NCBI RefSeq assembly: GCF_000633415.1
Contig: NZ_AYMV01000020.1
Location: forward strand, 141,814 to 205,813
Source of the DNA: Leucobacter sp. PH1c
GTDB lineage: Bacteria > Actinomycetota > Actinomycetes > Actinomycetales > Microbacteriaceae
Direction of reading: 5' to 3'
Length of the DNA: 64,000 nucleotides
The position numbers and the translations under genes are program-made. The notes under the pieces are model-generated. The model was not told the DNA's origin. It saw only the letters and a program-made list of their open reading frames with translations, and made no database searches. This document shows positions 6,896 to 15,034 of this stretch, piece after piece (position 1 is the first letter of the stretch; each line of letters opens with the position of its first letter).

Positions 6896-7885
6896 TCAGC
6901 CCACGAACACGGGCGTGCTCGGGCAGCCCGCGTGGAATGCGAGCGCCTCGAGCGCGATCCGGCCGGCGATGAGCTGGGTGCGCGTCGAGTGGTCGAGCGA
7001 CGGCGCAGGCTCGGCGACGTCGAGCCCGATGAGCCCGGCGGGTGCGATCCCCCGGATGATCTCGAGCGCCTCGCGGATCGTCATGCCGCCCGGCGTCGGC
7101 GCGCAGGTGCCCGGCGCGAACGCGGCATCGAGCGCGTCGACGTCGAACGTCAGGTAGAAGCCCTCCTCGCCGACCCGCTCAAGGATCTGCTCGACGGCCC
7201 AGACGGTGCCCTTCTCCCAGATCTCCTCGAGCCAGATCACGCGGATTCCGTGGTCGCGGCAGTACTTCAACTCGGTCTTCGGGTTCATCCAGCCGCTGAT
7301 GCCCACGAGGACGATCTTCGCGGGATCGTAGCCGTTGTCGACCGCGCGCGTGATCGTGCAGCAGTGGTTCAGCTCCTCGCCGCCGACGTTCGGGGCGGCA
7401 TCGAGGTGCGTGTCGAACTGCACCCAGCCGGGGCTCGTCCCCGGCCGCTTCGCCGCCTTGCCGACGGGGATGCTCACCGAGTGGTCACCGCCGAAGACGA
7501 CCGGAATCGCGCCCGCGGCGACGATCTCGGCAATGTCGGCCTCGACGCGCTCGAACGTCTTCGGGGTGTTCCCGAGCGCGACGTTGCAGTCGCCGCCATC
7601 GACGAGTGGCAGGTGCGCGAACAGGTCGAAATCGAAGGTGGCCTGGAAATTCGTGTACTGCACCGAGGTCTCGCGGATCGCCCGCGGGCCGTAGTTCGCG
7701 CCGCTGCGGCTAATCGTGGTGCCGTCGAAGGGGAAGCCGTACACGACCGCCTTGGCGCCCGATGCCGCGATCGCCGCGCGGTCGAGCTCCACGCGGGGCA
7801 CCCCCATAAAGGTGCCGCCGATGCCGCCGTGCAGCAGCCCGTTCCACATCGTCTCGTCGAACGAGCCGGCCGAGTTCTCAGTCAT
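6896..7885 (-). CDS. Ureohydrolase (agmatinase/arginase family), substrate uncertain
   Basis: A 329-residue binuclear-metal enzyme that splits a guanidino group into urea and an amine. Metal ligands are visible as His135 (GGDH), Asp157/His159/Asp161 (FDTHLDA) and the later pair in TFDVDALDAAFAPG. The substrate loop is unusual: where agmatinases have a HGTMFRRA motif, this protein reads N172-H-C-C-T-I-T-R, and DAHLDT is DTHLDA. So it is probably not agmatinase; guanidinobutyrase, a guanidino-acid hydrolase, or even a guanidine hydrolase are alternatives. ATG at 7885 follows AGAGGA. Two LacI-type operators lie upstream, linking it to the permease and amidase. Confidence 0.85.
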   Translation of the reverse strand: MTENSAGSFDETMWNGLLHGGIGGTFMGVPRVELDRAAIAASGAKAVVYGFPFDGTTISRSGANYGPRAIRETSVQYTNFQATFDFDLFAHLPLVDGGDCNVALGNTPKTFERVEADIAEIVAAGAIPVVFGGDHSVSIPVGKAAKRPGTSPGWVQFDTHLDAAPNVGGEELNHCCTITRAVDNGYDPAKIVLVGISGWMNPKTELKYCRDHGIRVIWLEEIWEKGTVWAVEQILERVGEEGFYLTFDVDALDAAFAPGTCAPTPGGMTIREALEIIRGIAPAGLIGLDVAEPAPSLDHSTRTQLIAGRIALEALAFHAGCPSTPVFVG

Positions 7886-7930
7886 GGTTCCTCTTTTCGC
7901 ATTCGCCGCGTCAGCGCGGGATCGGTGGTG

Positions 7931-7938
7931 AAACGTTT
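7931..7938. promoter_or_regulatory. LacI-type operator, site 2
   Basis: AAACGTTT 46 bp upstream of the ureohydrolase start (minus strand), matching site 1 between the permease and amidase genes. It lies 32 bp from the dyad at 7970-7985. Confidence 0.55.
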
Positions 7939-7969
7939 GGAGCATCTTTGCTACATCAGCGAAGTATCT

Positions 7970-7985
7970 GCCGTAACGTTTCGGC
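7970..7985. promoter_or_regulatory. LacI-type operator, site 3 (16-bp dyad)
   Basis: GCCGTAACGTTTCGGC is an inverted repeat with only one mismatched pair and a central AACGTT. On the reverse strand it begins GCCGAAACGTT, identical to the arm and core of site 1. This is the best-formed copy and the likely consensus of the repressor encoded at 3283-4299. Confidence 0.6.
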
Positions 7986-8129
7986 AAGCGTAACACTCCC
8001 CCGCGCCGGGCGTCCAGGCCCGCCTTGTCTTCGGGCACCTCGCGCGCGCAGACTGTAAGGTGCACCGGGCGGCGGCGCGGGCGGGCCCGGACCCGTGCGC
8101 CGGCGGACCGGCCGAGCCGAGGAGGAAGC

Positions 8130-8516
8130 GTGCCCGCACAGATCACCCTGAAACGCGTCTACGACCCCGCTGATCCAGAGGGCGGCGTGCGCATCCTGGT
8201 CGACCGGCTCTGGCCCCGCGGTGTGTCGAAGGAGCGTGCCGCGCTCGACCGCTGGGCGAAGGACGCCGCGCCGAGCGCCGAGCTGCGGCAGCGCTGGCAC
8301 GCGGATCCCGACGCGCACCTGCCGGATCACTTCGCGGCGTTCGCGGCCGACTACCGCGCCGAGCTCGCGCAGGGTCCGGCCGAGGCCGAGCTCGCCCGCC
8401 TCGCGGAACTGGCCCGCACGCACCCGAAGATCAGCCTGCTGTACGGCGCGCGAGATCCGCGGGTGAACCACGCGGTGGTGCTCCGCGACGCGCTCCTCGC
8501 CCGGCTCGCCGAGTAG
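8130..8516 (+). CDS. DUF488 family protein
   Basis: A 128-residue DUF488 protein of unknown role. The family signature near the N-terminus, RILVDRLWPRGVSKE (about residues 23-37), and the C-terminal LLYGARDPRVNHA are both present, and the length is usual for the short form. GTG at 8130 follows the strong GAGGAGGA site. No membrane segment. Some DUF488 proteins occur near redox or uroporphyrin genes, but nothing here supports that. It ends three bases before the stop of the convergent Lrp/AsnC-type gene. Confidence 0.8.
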   Translation: MPAQITLKRVYDPADPEGGVRILVDRLWPRGVSKERAALDRWAKDAAPSAELRQRWHADPDAHLPDHFAAFAADYRAELAQGPAEAELARLAELARTHPKISLLYGARDPRVNHAVVLRDALLARLAE

Positions 8517-8519
8517 CGC

Positions 8520-9548
8520 TCAGGCGCGCGCTCGCACGAGCGGCACCGGCACCCGGCCCATCCTGCGGCCGGCGGCGTCGAGCCGATGCCCTACGCGCTT
8601 TACGCTCGCGAGCTCGACCTCGCGCCCCACCACCCGGACGGCCGGCGCCAGCGCGGCGGCCTCCCGCTCGATGTCGTGCAATTGCGCGAGGTGCGGCACC
8701 CAGAGGCTCACGAGCAGGTTCCCGATCCCGAGCACCTCGGCGCTCACCCGGCAGTCCGGGCGATCGCCGAACCAGCGTCCGAGCGCGTCGAGCTGCTCCG
8801 GGGGAACGTCGAGCAGCAGCGTCACCGCGCGGCGCCCCTGCCGCACTGCGGTCGCGGCCTCGCAGCGCAACGAGAACACTCCCGCGGCGAGCAGGCTCTC
8901 GGTGCGCCTCCGCGCGGTCTGCGGTGCGAGCCCGCAGACCGCGCCGAGCTCCGACCAGCTGGCGCGGCCGTCCGCACCGAGCGCCTCGATGAGCGCCACG
9001 TCGACCGCATCGCGCACCGTCGGCACTGGGTGCCCGCTCTGCCCCTCCCCGAGCCGACCGGCCGGACCGGGAGCCAGCGCGCCAGCGCGCCAGGCCGAGC
9101 CGTCGCGGTGCATCCGAGTGGTGAAGAGGATGTCCCGGCCCGTGACGCCGGGAAGGGTCGTCCCGGGGCCCGTGAGGAAGCGGGTCAGGTCGTCGCGGGT
9201 CGGGGCGAAGCAGTCGACGAGGAAGTCGTGGGATCCGGCCACCCGCTCGACGGTCCCGGTGGCGGGTTCCGCGCAGAGCGCTTCCGTGACCGCTGCCTGA
9301 TGGGCCGGGTCGACCCGGAGGAGCAGGAACGCCGATGCGCCCACCTCCAGGTGGTTACGGCCTGGAGCCGTCGCCACCCAGGCGCGCCGCGTGGCAGCGA
9401 GCCGGGCCCAGCGTCGGGACAGGGTCGAGGGGGCGACGTCGAGCGCCTCGGCGAGACGCTGCCAGCTCGCCCGCGGACTGATCTGGATGGCGTGGATGAG
9501 CGCGAGATCGAACTCGGAGAGCTCGGCATTTTCCAGCGTTTCCTCCAT
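8520..9548 (-). CDS. Two-domain Lrp/AsnC-family transcriptional regulator (module copy 1)
   Basis: A 342-residue protein made of two Lrp/AsnC halves: helix-turn-helix 1 near residues 10-55 (FDLALIHAIQISPRASWQRL), an effector-type domain to about 160, then a second helix-turn-helix near 185-230 (DVALIEALGADGRASWSEL) and a second effector domain. ATG at 9548 follows GGGAGA. It is divergent from an MFS transporter and M20 hydrolase, which it likely controls in response to a small amine or amino acid. A regulator of the same architecture (48468-49469) stands beside another MFS/M20 pair. The Arg-rich C-terminal tail (about 320-342) is unusual. Confidence 0.85.
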   Translation of the reverse strand: MEETLENAELSEFDLALIHAIQISPRASWQRLAEALDVAPSTLSRRWARLAATRRAWVATAPGRNHLEVGASAFLLLRVDPAHQAAVTEALCAEPATGTVERVAGSHDFLVDCFAPTRDDLTRFLTGPGTTLPGVTGRDILFTTRMHRDGSAWRAGALAPGPAGRLGEGQSGHPVPTVRDAVDVALIEALGADGRASWSELGAVCGLAPQTARRRTESLLAAGVFSLRCEAATAVRQGRRAVTLLLDVPPEQLDALGRWFGDRPDCRVSAEVLGIGNLLVSLWVPHLAQLHDIEREAAALAPAVRVVGREVELASVKRVGHRLDAAGRRMGRVPVPLVRARA

Positions 9549-9671
9549 GAAATCTCCCGATTCGTGCAAATTGAGCCCCACTTTTGCTGCCCACCCTACG
9601 GTAACCACACCTGCACTCCGTGCGGGACGCATCGAGCCGCAGCGCCGCGGCTCCCTCACAGAAGGTCCAGC

Positions 9672-11093
9672 ATGACTGCTCCCATCGCTCCCGCCCGGGC
9701 CGGGACCTCCCGCACCCCGATCGCCGTCATCATCCTCGCCATGGCCATCATCGAGACCCTGAGCGGCGTCACCCAGGGCTATCTCACCCCGCTCCTGCCC
9801 GCGCTCGGCCCCGTCATCGGGATCGACGACCCCGGGATCAACGGCCTCTTCCTGATCTCGAACGTCTCGTTCGCGGTGATGACCCCGATCGTCTCCCGCC
9901 TCGGCGACAGCTACGGCTACCGCCTCGTGCTGCGGTGGTCGACCGTGGCCGTCGCACTCGGTGCCGTCCTTATGGCCGCGCTGCCCTCGCTCGCCACCAT
10001 CACGATCGGGCTCGTGCTGCTCACCTGCGTGGTGGGGTTCATCCCGCTCATGATGGGGATCCTGCGCACCACCGACGACTCCCGCACGCGCAGCGGGGTC
10101 AGCGTGCTCATCGGGGTGCTCATGATCTCCGTGGGCTTCGGCGGCCTCATCGCGGGGATCGTCGGCGCGGAGAACCCCGTGACCGGATTCTGGATCGCCG
10201 TTCCCGTTGCCGCGCTCGCCCTCGCGGCGACGTTCGCCCTGCCCGACGCCGGCGTGCCCTCCCGCGAGCCGATCGCGATCGCACCGCTCGCCGCGTGCTC
10301 GCTCGGCATCATCGGCTTCGTCGTCGCCCTCGCGATGGGCCCCGAGTGGGGCTGGGCCGACGTCCGGACCCTCGCCTCGGGCGTCGCGGGGATCGCCCTC
10401 CTCGCCCTGTGGGGGCGCCTCGACGGGGCGCCCAGCGGAGCCCGCCGCCGCTTCCTCGACCTCTCGATGCTGCGCATCCCGCGGATCCGCTCGATCACGA
10501 TCGCCACGTTCTGCTTCGGCTTCGCCACCATCAGCTACTTCGGCACGAACGGCCTGTTCCTCCACGCCGATCCGGCCACCGCGGGCTACGGCTTCGGCCT
10601 GAACCCATTCGACATCGCGCTCGTCGTCGCGCTCACCTCGATCGCCTCGTTCCTCGCGTCGCTCGGGACGTCCCGGCTGATGTCCCGGATCGGCGAGCAT
10701 CGCACGCTCCTCACCGCCGGGCTCGTGCTCGCGGCGGGCTTCGCGACGATGGCACTCGGACACACGAGCTTCCCGCTGTACTGCGCGGGCTTCACCCTGC
10801 TGAGCGTCGCGCTCGGCATGTACCAGGCCGCCACCCGCGCGCTGTCGGTGGAGGGCGTCCCCGTCGACCGTACCTCCGCCGCCGCGGGATTGAACGAGCT
10901 CGCGCTCTCGGTCGGCATCGCTGTCGGCGCCGCGATCGTCCGCATGATCTCCGCTGCGAGCGTGACCGACGCGGGGAAGATCTCGGAGGGCGGCTTGTGG
11001 GCGATCTGGATCGTCCTCGCCGCCGTCGCGCTGATCGCCGGCTGCGTCGGGGCCGGATACCGCCGCGGCGCAGCGCAGGAGGCCGCAGCATGA
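9672..11093 (+). CDS. MFS transporter (module copy 1)
   Basis: A 473-residue major facilitator protein with many hydrophobic segments. Loop motifs such as SRLGDSYGYR after helix 2 fit the DHA2-like multidrug/solute exporter group of about 14 segments. ATG at 9672 has a GAAGG site. The gene is translationally coupled (ATGA, 11090-11093) to the M20 hydrolase, so transporter and enzyme likely act on the same compound: either import of a conjugate for hydrolysis or export of a product. Substrate unknown. It is divergent from the Lrp/AsnC regulator across a 123-bp gap. Confidence 0.84.
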   Translation: MTAPIAPARAGTSRTPIAVIILAMAIIETLSGVTQGYLTPLLPALGPVIGIDDPGINGLFLISNVSFAVMTPIVSRLGDSYGYRLVLRWSTVAVALGAVLMAALPSLATITIGLVLLTCVVGFIPLMMGILRTTDDSRTRSGVSVLIGVLMISVGFGGLIAGIVGAENPVTGFWIAVPVAALALAATFALPDAGVPSREPIAIAPLAACSLGIIGFVVALAMGPEWGWADVRTLASGVAGIALLALWGRLDGAPSGARRRFLDLSMLRIPRIRSITIATFCFGFATISYFGTNGLFLHADPATAGYGFGLNPFDIALVVALTSIASFLASLGTSRLMSRIGEHRTLLTAGLVLAAGFATMALGHTSFPLYCAGFTLLSVALGMYQAATRALSVEGVPVDRTSAAAGLNELALSVGIAVGAAIVRMISAASVTDAGKISEGGLWAIWIVLAAVALIAGCVGAGYRRGAAQEAAA

Positions 11094-12343
11094 TCGTTTC
11101 GCCCGCACCCGCGCAGTTTCCCGCGTCCGAGGCGTCTCCCGCACCCCGGGTGCTTCCCGCACCCGAGCAGCTCCCCACGCCCCTCCTGCTCCCGGCGCTC
11201 CGCGCCCGCATCGGCGCGGCCGTCGCGGCGGCGGCGGCAGATCTCCGCGGGCTCAGCCACGCGCTCCACGCCGACCCCGAGCTCGGCGGCGAGGAGCACC
11301 GCGCCCGCGCCCGGATCGAGCAGCGGCTCCTCCGCGCCGGCTTCACGCTCGACGCCGTGCAGCCGTCGGCCCCGACGGCCCTCGCGGCCCGGGCGGGCGA
11401 CGGCGAACTCGTCGTCGCGTGCTGCATCGAGGTGGACGCCCTGCCCGGGATCGGCCACGCCTGCGGCCACAACGTGAACGCGGCCGCGGCGCTCGGCGCG
11501 GCGCTCGCCCTCGCGGCCGTCGCCGCCGACGCGGGCCTCACGGTGCTCGCACTGGTCACGCCCGCGGAGGAGACCACGGGCGGCAAGATCGACCTCATTG
11601 AGGAGGGCTTCTTCGATGACGCGCACCTGGCGGTCATGGCCCACGCCGCCGGCTCCGACGCGGTCGGCAACGCCTCGCTCGCGATGACCCTGTGGGCGTT
11701 CGACTACGCGGGGCGCGCGGCGCACGCTGCCGCAGCCCCGGCCGAGGGCGTCAACGCGCTCGACGCCGCCGTCGTCGCGCAGACGGCGATCGCGCTCGCG
11801 CGGCAGCAGCTCCCGCCCGGGGCCGTCGTCTCGATCGTGCTCGACGAGGGCGGCTCGGCGGTGAACGTGATCCCGGACCGCGTGCGCGGCCGCGTGGAAA
11901 TGCGGGCACGCAGTCAGGCGGATCTTGCGGCGGTGACCCGGCGCGTGCGCGCGTGCCTGGACGCGGGGGCCCTCGCGACGGGCTGCGCGCTCGTCGTCGC
12001 CGAGCAGGGTCGGCCCTTCGCGGCGCTCGAGCAGGATCCGGCGCTCTGCTCTGCCTACCGCGAGGCGCTGGCGCTCCGCGGGCGCGACGTCGCGCTGACG
12101 AGCGCCCCCGTCGCCTCGACCGACATGGGGAACGTGTCGCTGCTCGTGCCGAGCCTGCATCCGATGATCGGCTACGACGTGGGCGGCGCCGCCCACCACA
12201 CCGCCGAGTTCGCGCGCCACGGCACGACCGCCTCGGCCGATCTCGCGGTCGTCGACGCGGCCTTCGGCCTCGCAGCGGCCGCCGCCGCTGCCGCCGCCGA
12301 CCCCGCCGAGCGTGCCCGGCTGCTCACGCGCACCCGGGCGTGA
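11090..12343 (+). CDS. M20-family metallohydrolase, AbgB/PM20D2-like (module copy 1)
   Basis: A 417-residue zinc peptidase/amidohydrolase. The metal motif HACGHN (near residue 124) and later EET and STDMGN motifs fit the M20 subgroup of p-aminobenzoyl-glutamate hydrolase and beta-alanyl-lysine dipeptidase rather than DapE or ArgE. It likely cleaves an amide or dipeptide in the cytosol. The start overlaps the MFS stop by ATGA. The first about 35 residues are Pro/Ala-rich and look non-conserved. The C-terminus is an Ala-rich helix. The paralogue at 45562-46788 shares the HACGHN and STDMG motifs. Confidence 0.85.
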   Translation: MIVSPAPAQFPASEASPAPRVLPAPEQLPTPLLLPALRARIGAAVAAAAADLRGLSHALHADPELGGEEHRARARIEQRLLRAGFTLDAVQPSAPTALAARAGDGELVVACCIEVDALPGIGHACGHNVNAAAALGAALALAAVAADAGLTVLALVTPAEETTGGKIDLIEEGFFDDAHLAVMAHAAGSDAVGNASLAMTLWAFDYAGRAAHAAAAPAEGVNALDAAVVAQTAIALARQQLPPGAVVSIVLDEGGSAVNVIPDRVRGRVEMRARSQADLAAVTRRVRACLDAGALATGCALVVAEQGRPFAALEQDPALCSAYREALALRGRDVALTSAPVASTDMGNVSLLVPSLHPMIGYDVGGAAHHTAEFARHGTTASADLAVVDAAFGLAAAAAAAAADPAERARLLTRTRA

Positions 12344-12360
12344 GCGGGTGCGGGTACGCG

Positions 12361-12464
12361 GTGTCGGTGCGCGGTGCCGGTGCGCGGTGCCGGTGCGCGG
12401 TGCCGGTGCGCGGCCCGGGTCCTCGTACTGGGCGCGCGGCCCGGGTCCTCGTACTGGGCGTGCG
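12361..12464. repeat. Tandem repeats: four 13-bp units then two 26-bp units
   Basis: Four copies of a 13-bp unit GTGCCGGTGCGCG (first copy has T for C at position 4) fill 12361-12412. They are followed without a gap by two copies of a 26-bp unit (12413-12438 and 12439-12464) that differ by one base. All 104 bp are in multiples of 13. The array lies between the convergent M20 and MocR-type genes and codes for nothing I can support. Confidence 0.9.
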
Positions 12465-12487
12465 GAGCGAGCGCCGGGAACGCGGGA

Positions 12488-14083
12488 TCAGCGCGCGTCG
12501 AGGATCGCGCGCAGCCGCACGAGCGCGCGCACGAACTCGTCATCGTCCGCGCCGCCCATCCCGATCACGAGGCCTGACATCCCGGTCCCGGAATCCCGGC
12601 GCTGCCAGTAGCGGCCGAGCGCCGCGGCCCCAAGCCCCTCAGCGCGGCCGCGCTCGACCGCCGCGGCCTCGCGCTCGCTCCCCCCGCTCGTGAACTCGAG
12701 CACGGCGTGCAGCCCGCCGTCCATCGGGCGCACCCGCACCCCGGCGGCGCCCGCGAGCAGCTCGGACACGGCGTCGCGCCGCGCGGCGTAGCGGCGCAGC
12801 ATCCGGGCGGTGTGGCGCCGCAGCTCGCCGCTCGCGAGATAGGCGGCGAGCGCGGCCTGCACCACCCCGGAGACCGGGCCGCCGAGCTCGCGCCGCACGG
12901 GCTCGATGAGCGCGCGGAGACCGGCGGGCGCGAGCAGGAACCCCGCCGAGAGGCCCGGGGCGATCGTGCGCGAGAACGTGCCGAGGAGCACGACGGAGCC
13001 GCGATCCGGATCATCGAGGGCGGCGAGCGTGGGCAGCGCGCTGCCCGTGTAGCGCAGCTCGGAGTCGAAATCATCCTCCACCACCACGACGCCCGTGCGC
13101 CGCGCCCACGCGAGGAGCGCCCGGCGCCGCGGCAGGGGCAGCGAGCCGCCGAGCGGGTACTGGTGGCTCGGCGTGACGATCACCACGTCGAGCATGCCCT
13201 CAGGCAATCGGCTCGTGTCGAGTCCCTCGCCGTCGGCGGGCAGCGCGACGATCCGCGCGCCGTAGCGCTGGGCGGCGCCGCGGAGCGACGGCAGTCCCGG
13301 ATCCTCCACCCCGACGACGAGCTCGCGCCCGCGCGTCCCCCCGAGCGCGGTGAGCAGCAGCCCGAGGCCGTCGCGGGTGCCCGCGGTGACGAGCACGTCG
13401 CCCGCACCACGGGCGGTCGCGCGCATGCGGCGGAGGTGGTCGGCGATCTCGGTGCGGAGCGCGGGATCCCCCAGCGCGGGCGGCACCGCGTCGACGAGCG
13501 CCGCCGCGTGCCGCCAGGCGCTCCGCCAGGCCGGGCCGACCACCGCGTCGGTGATCGGCTGCCCGGGCGTGAGCGGCGCGGGCGGCTCGTCGCGGTCGAG
13601 CGCGGCCGCGAGCGGTGTCGCTGGCGCGGCCGAGCCAGTGGTGTTCTGAGCAGTGCTCGCAGTGGCGGCCGGAGTGCCGCCCGCCGCTGTGCCCGCCGTG
13701 GTGCCCGCCGCTGCGCCGGCAGTGGCGCCCGCCATTGTCCCGGGCTTCGCGGCCGCCCGGGCGGCGGGCTCGGCGCTCCACGCCGCCTCCGGATCCGCGG
13801 GATCCGTGCGCTCGAGCGCCGGGTTCACCATTGTGCCCCGCCCGTGCGCCGAAGCGAGATACCCCTCCGCGATGAGCTGCTCGTACGCCGCGACCACGAC
13901 GCCGCGCGCGATCCCGAGCCGCCGCGCGAGCTCCCGGGTCGCGGGGATCTGCTCCCCCGGCCGCAGGGTCGCAGCGTCGATCGCCTCGCGCAGCGCGGCC
14001 GCGAGCTGGACGGGCAGGGGCGCCTCGGCCGCCCGGTCGAGGTGGACCGGGAACGCCGCGCTCGCGCCGCCCGAGCCGCTCAC
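12488..14083 (-). CDS. MocR-type (GntR wHTH + aminotransferase-like) regulator lacking the PLP lysine
   Basis: A 531-residue protein: GntR winged helix (about residues 15-85, with LRPGEQIPATRELARRLGIA), a long Ala/Thr/Gly linker, and a fold-type I aminotransferase-like domain (about 190-525). In MocR/PdxR proteins the PLP Schiff-base lysine sits in GTFSK; here the motif is GTFSRTIAPG, so the lysine is Arg372 (codon at 12968-12970). The upstream Asp of the cofactor site (VVEDDFDSELRY) remains. Either PLP binds without a Schiff base or the domain senses something else. The linker (about 115-150) has repeats such as GATAGAAAGTTAGTAAGG. GTG overlaps the methyltransferase stop (14080-14083). Confidence 0.85.
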   Translation of the reverse strand: MSGSGGASAAFPVHLDRAAEAPLPVQLAAALREAIDAATLRPGEQIPATRELARRLGIARGVVVAAYEQLIAEGYLASAHGRGTMVNPALERTDPADPEAAWSAEPAARAAAKPGTMAGATAGAAAGTTAGTAAGGTPAATASTAQNTTGSAAPATPLAAALDRDEPPAPLTPGQPITDAVVGPAWRSAWRHAAALVDAVPPALGDPALRTEIADHLRRMRATARGAGDVLVTAGTRDGLGLLLTALGGTRGRELVVGVEDPGLPSLRGAAQRYGARIVALPADGEGLDTSRLPEGMLDVVIVTPSHQYPLGGSLPLPRRRALLAWARRTGVVVVEDDFDSELRYTGSALPTLAALDDPDRGSVVLLGTFSRTIAPGLSAGFLLAPAGLRALIEPVRRELGGPVSGVVQAALAAYLASGELRRHTARMLRRYAARRDAVSELLAGAAGVRVRPMDGGLHAVLEFTSGGSEREAAAVERGRAEGLGAAALGRYWQRRDSGTGMSGLVIGMGGADDDEFVRALVRLRAILDAR

Positions 14084-14928
14084 GCGAACCGCACTTCCCG
14101 CTCGGCGAAGCGGCGCCGCATCACCTCGGTGGCCTCGGGGTTGTCGTCGATCAGCACGAAGCGGCGCCCCAGCTCGGCCGCGGCGGCCCCGGTCGTGCCA
14201 CTCCCCGCGAAGGCGTCGAGCACCCAATCCCCGGGACGCGACGACGCCTGGATGATCCTGCGCAGGATCCCCTCGGGCTTCTGCGTCGGGTAGCCCGTGC
14301 GCTCGCGCCCCGTCGGCGACACGATCGTGTGCCACCACGTGTCCGTCGGCAGCTTGCCGCGCGCGGCCTGCTCCGGGGTCACGAGCCCGGGCGCCATGTA
14401 GGGTTCCCGGTCCACGGCCTCCGCGTCGAAGTAGTAGTGATCCGGCAGCTTCGCGTACACGAGGATGTTGTCGTGCTTCGCCGGCCAGCGCCGCTTCGTG
14501 CGCGCGCCGTAGTCGTAGGCCCAGATGATCTCGTTGATGAAGCACTCGGGACCGAACATCGCGTCGAGCAGCACCTTCGCGTAGTGCACCTCGCGATAGT
14601 CGAGGTGCAGATACAGCAGCCCGTCCGGCGAGAGCACCCGCCACGCCTCCTCGAGGCGCGGTTCGAGGAACTCCCAGTAGTCGACGAAGCGGTCGTCGTA
14701 GGCGAGGGTCATCTCGCGCGTCACGTCGTAACCCTGCCCGCGGAAGCCCAGCCGACCGCCGGGCGACCGCACGCCGCGCACGCGCTCCGCCTGCCGCGAG
14801 CGCCCCGTGTTGAAGGGCGGGTCGAGGTACACCGTCGCGAATGCGCTCCCGGGGAGGCTGCGCAGGATCGGCAGATTGTCGCCCTCGTAGACCAGGTCGG
14901 GGCCGGCCGGATCCCAGCGTTCATTCAC
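14080..14928 (-). CDS. Site-specific DNA methyltransferase (beta-class, N6-adenine/N4-cytosine)
   Basis: A 282-residue SAM-dependent DNA methyltransferase. Catalytic DPPF is at residues 36-39 and the SAM motif FAGSGTTG at 240-247; this order (catalytic motif first) defines the beta class. Between them lie a TRD-like region and a conserved YPTQKPEGILRRII segment. No restriction endonuclease or specificity subunit is nearby, so it appears to be a solitary methylase. ATG at 14928 follows GGGGTGA; a TACGCT box lies ten bases upstream of the start. It is translationally coupled (GTGA) to the MocR-type gene. Confidence 0.87.
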   Translation of the reverse strand: MNERWDPAGPDLVYEGDNLPILRSLPGSAFATVYLDPPFNTGRSRQAERVRGVRSPGGRLGFRGQGYDVTREMTLAYDDRFVDYWEFLEPRLEEAWRVLSPDGLLYLHLDYREVHYAKVLLDAMFGPECFINEIIWAYDYGARTKRRWPAKHDNILVYAKLPDHYYFDAEAVDREPYMAPGLVTPEQAARGKLPTDTWWHTIVSPTGRERTGYPTQKPEGILRRIIQASSRPGDWVLDAFAGSGTTGAAAAELGRRFVLIDDNPEATEVMRRRFAEREVRFA

Positions 14929-15034
14929 CCCACCAGCGTACCGGGCGCGCTAGCGTGGTGCGGGAGCGCCGCCGCCCGGGTCGGCGCGGGAGCGCCGCCG
15001 CTGCGCGGGCTCGGACGACGGAGGAGGACCTCGC

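Noticed and set aside
9549..11162. Long open frame upstream of, and in frame with, the Lrp/AsnC gene on the minus strand
   Set aside because: It runs opposite the MFS gene and encodes low-complexity charged sequence; the AsnC-type domains begin at the ATG at 9548 with a ribosome site.
14080..14928. Restriction-modification system
   Set aside because: Only the methyltransferase is present; flanking genes are a MocR regulator and a VOC protein, with no endonuclease or specificity subunit.
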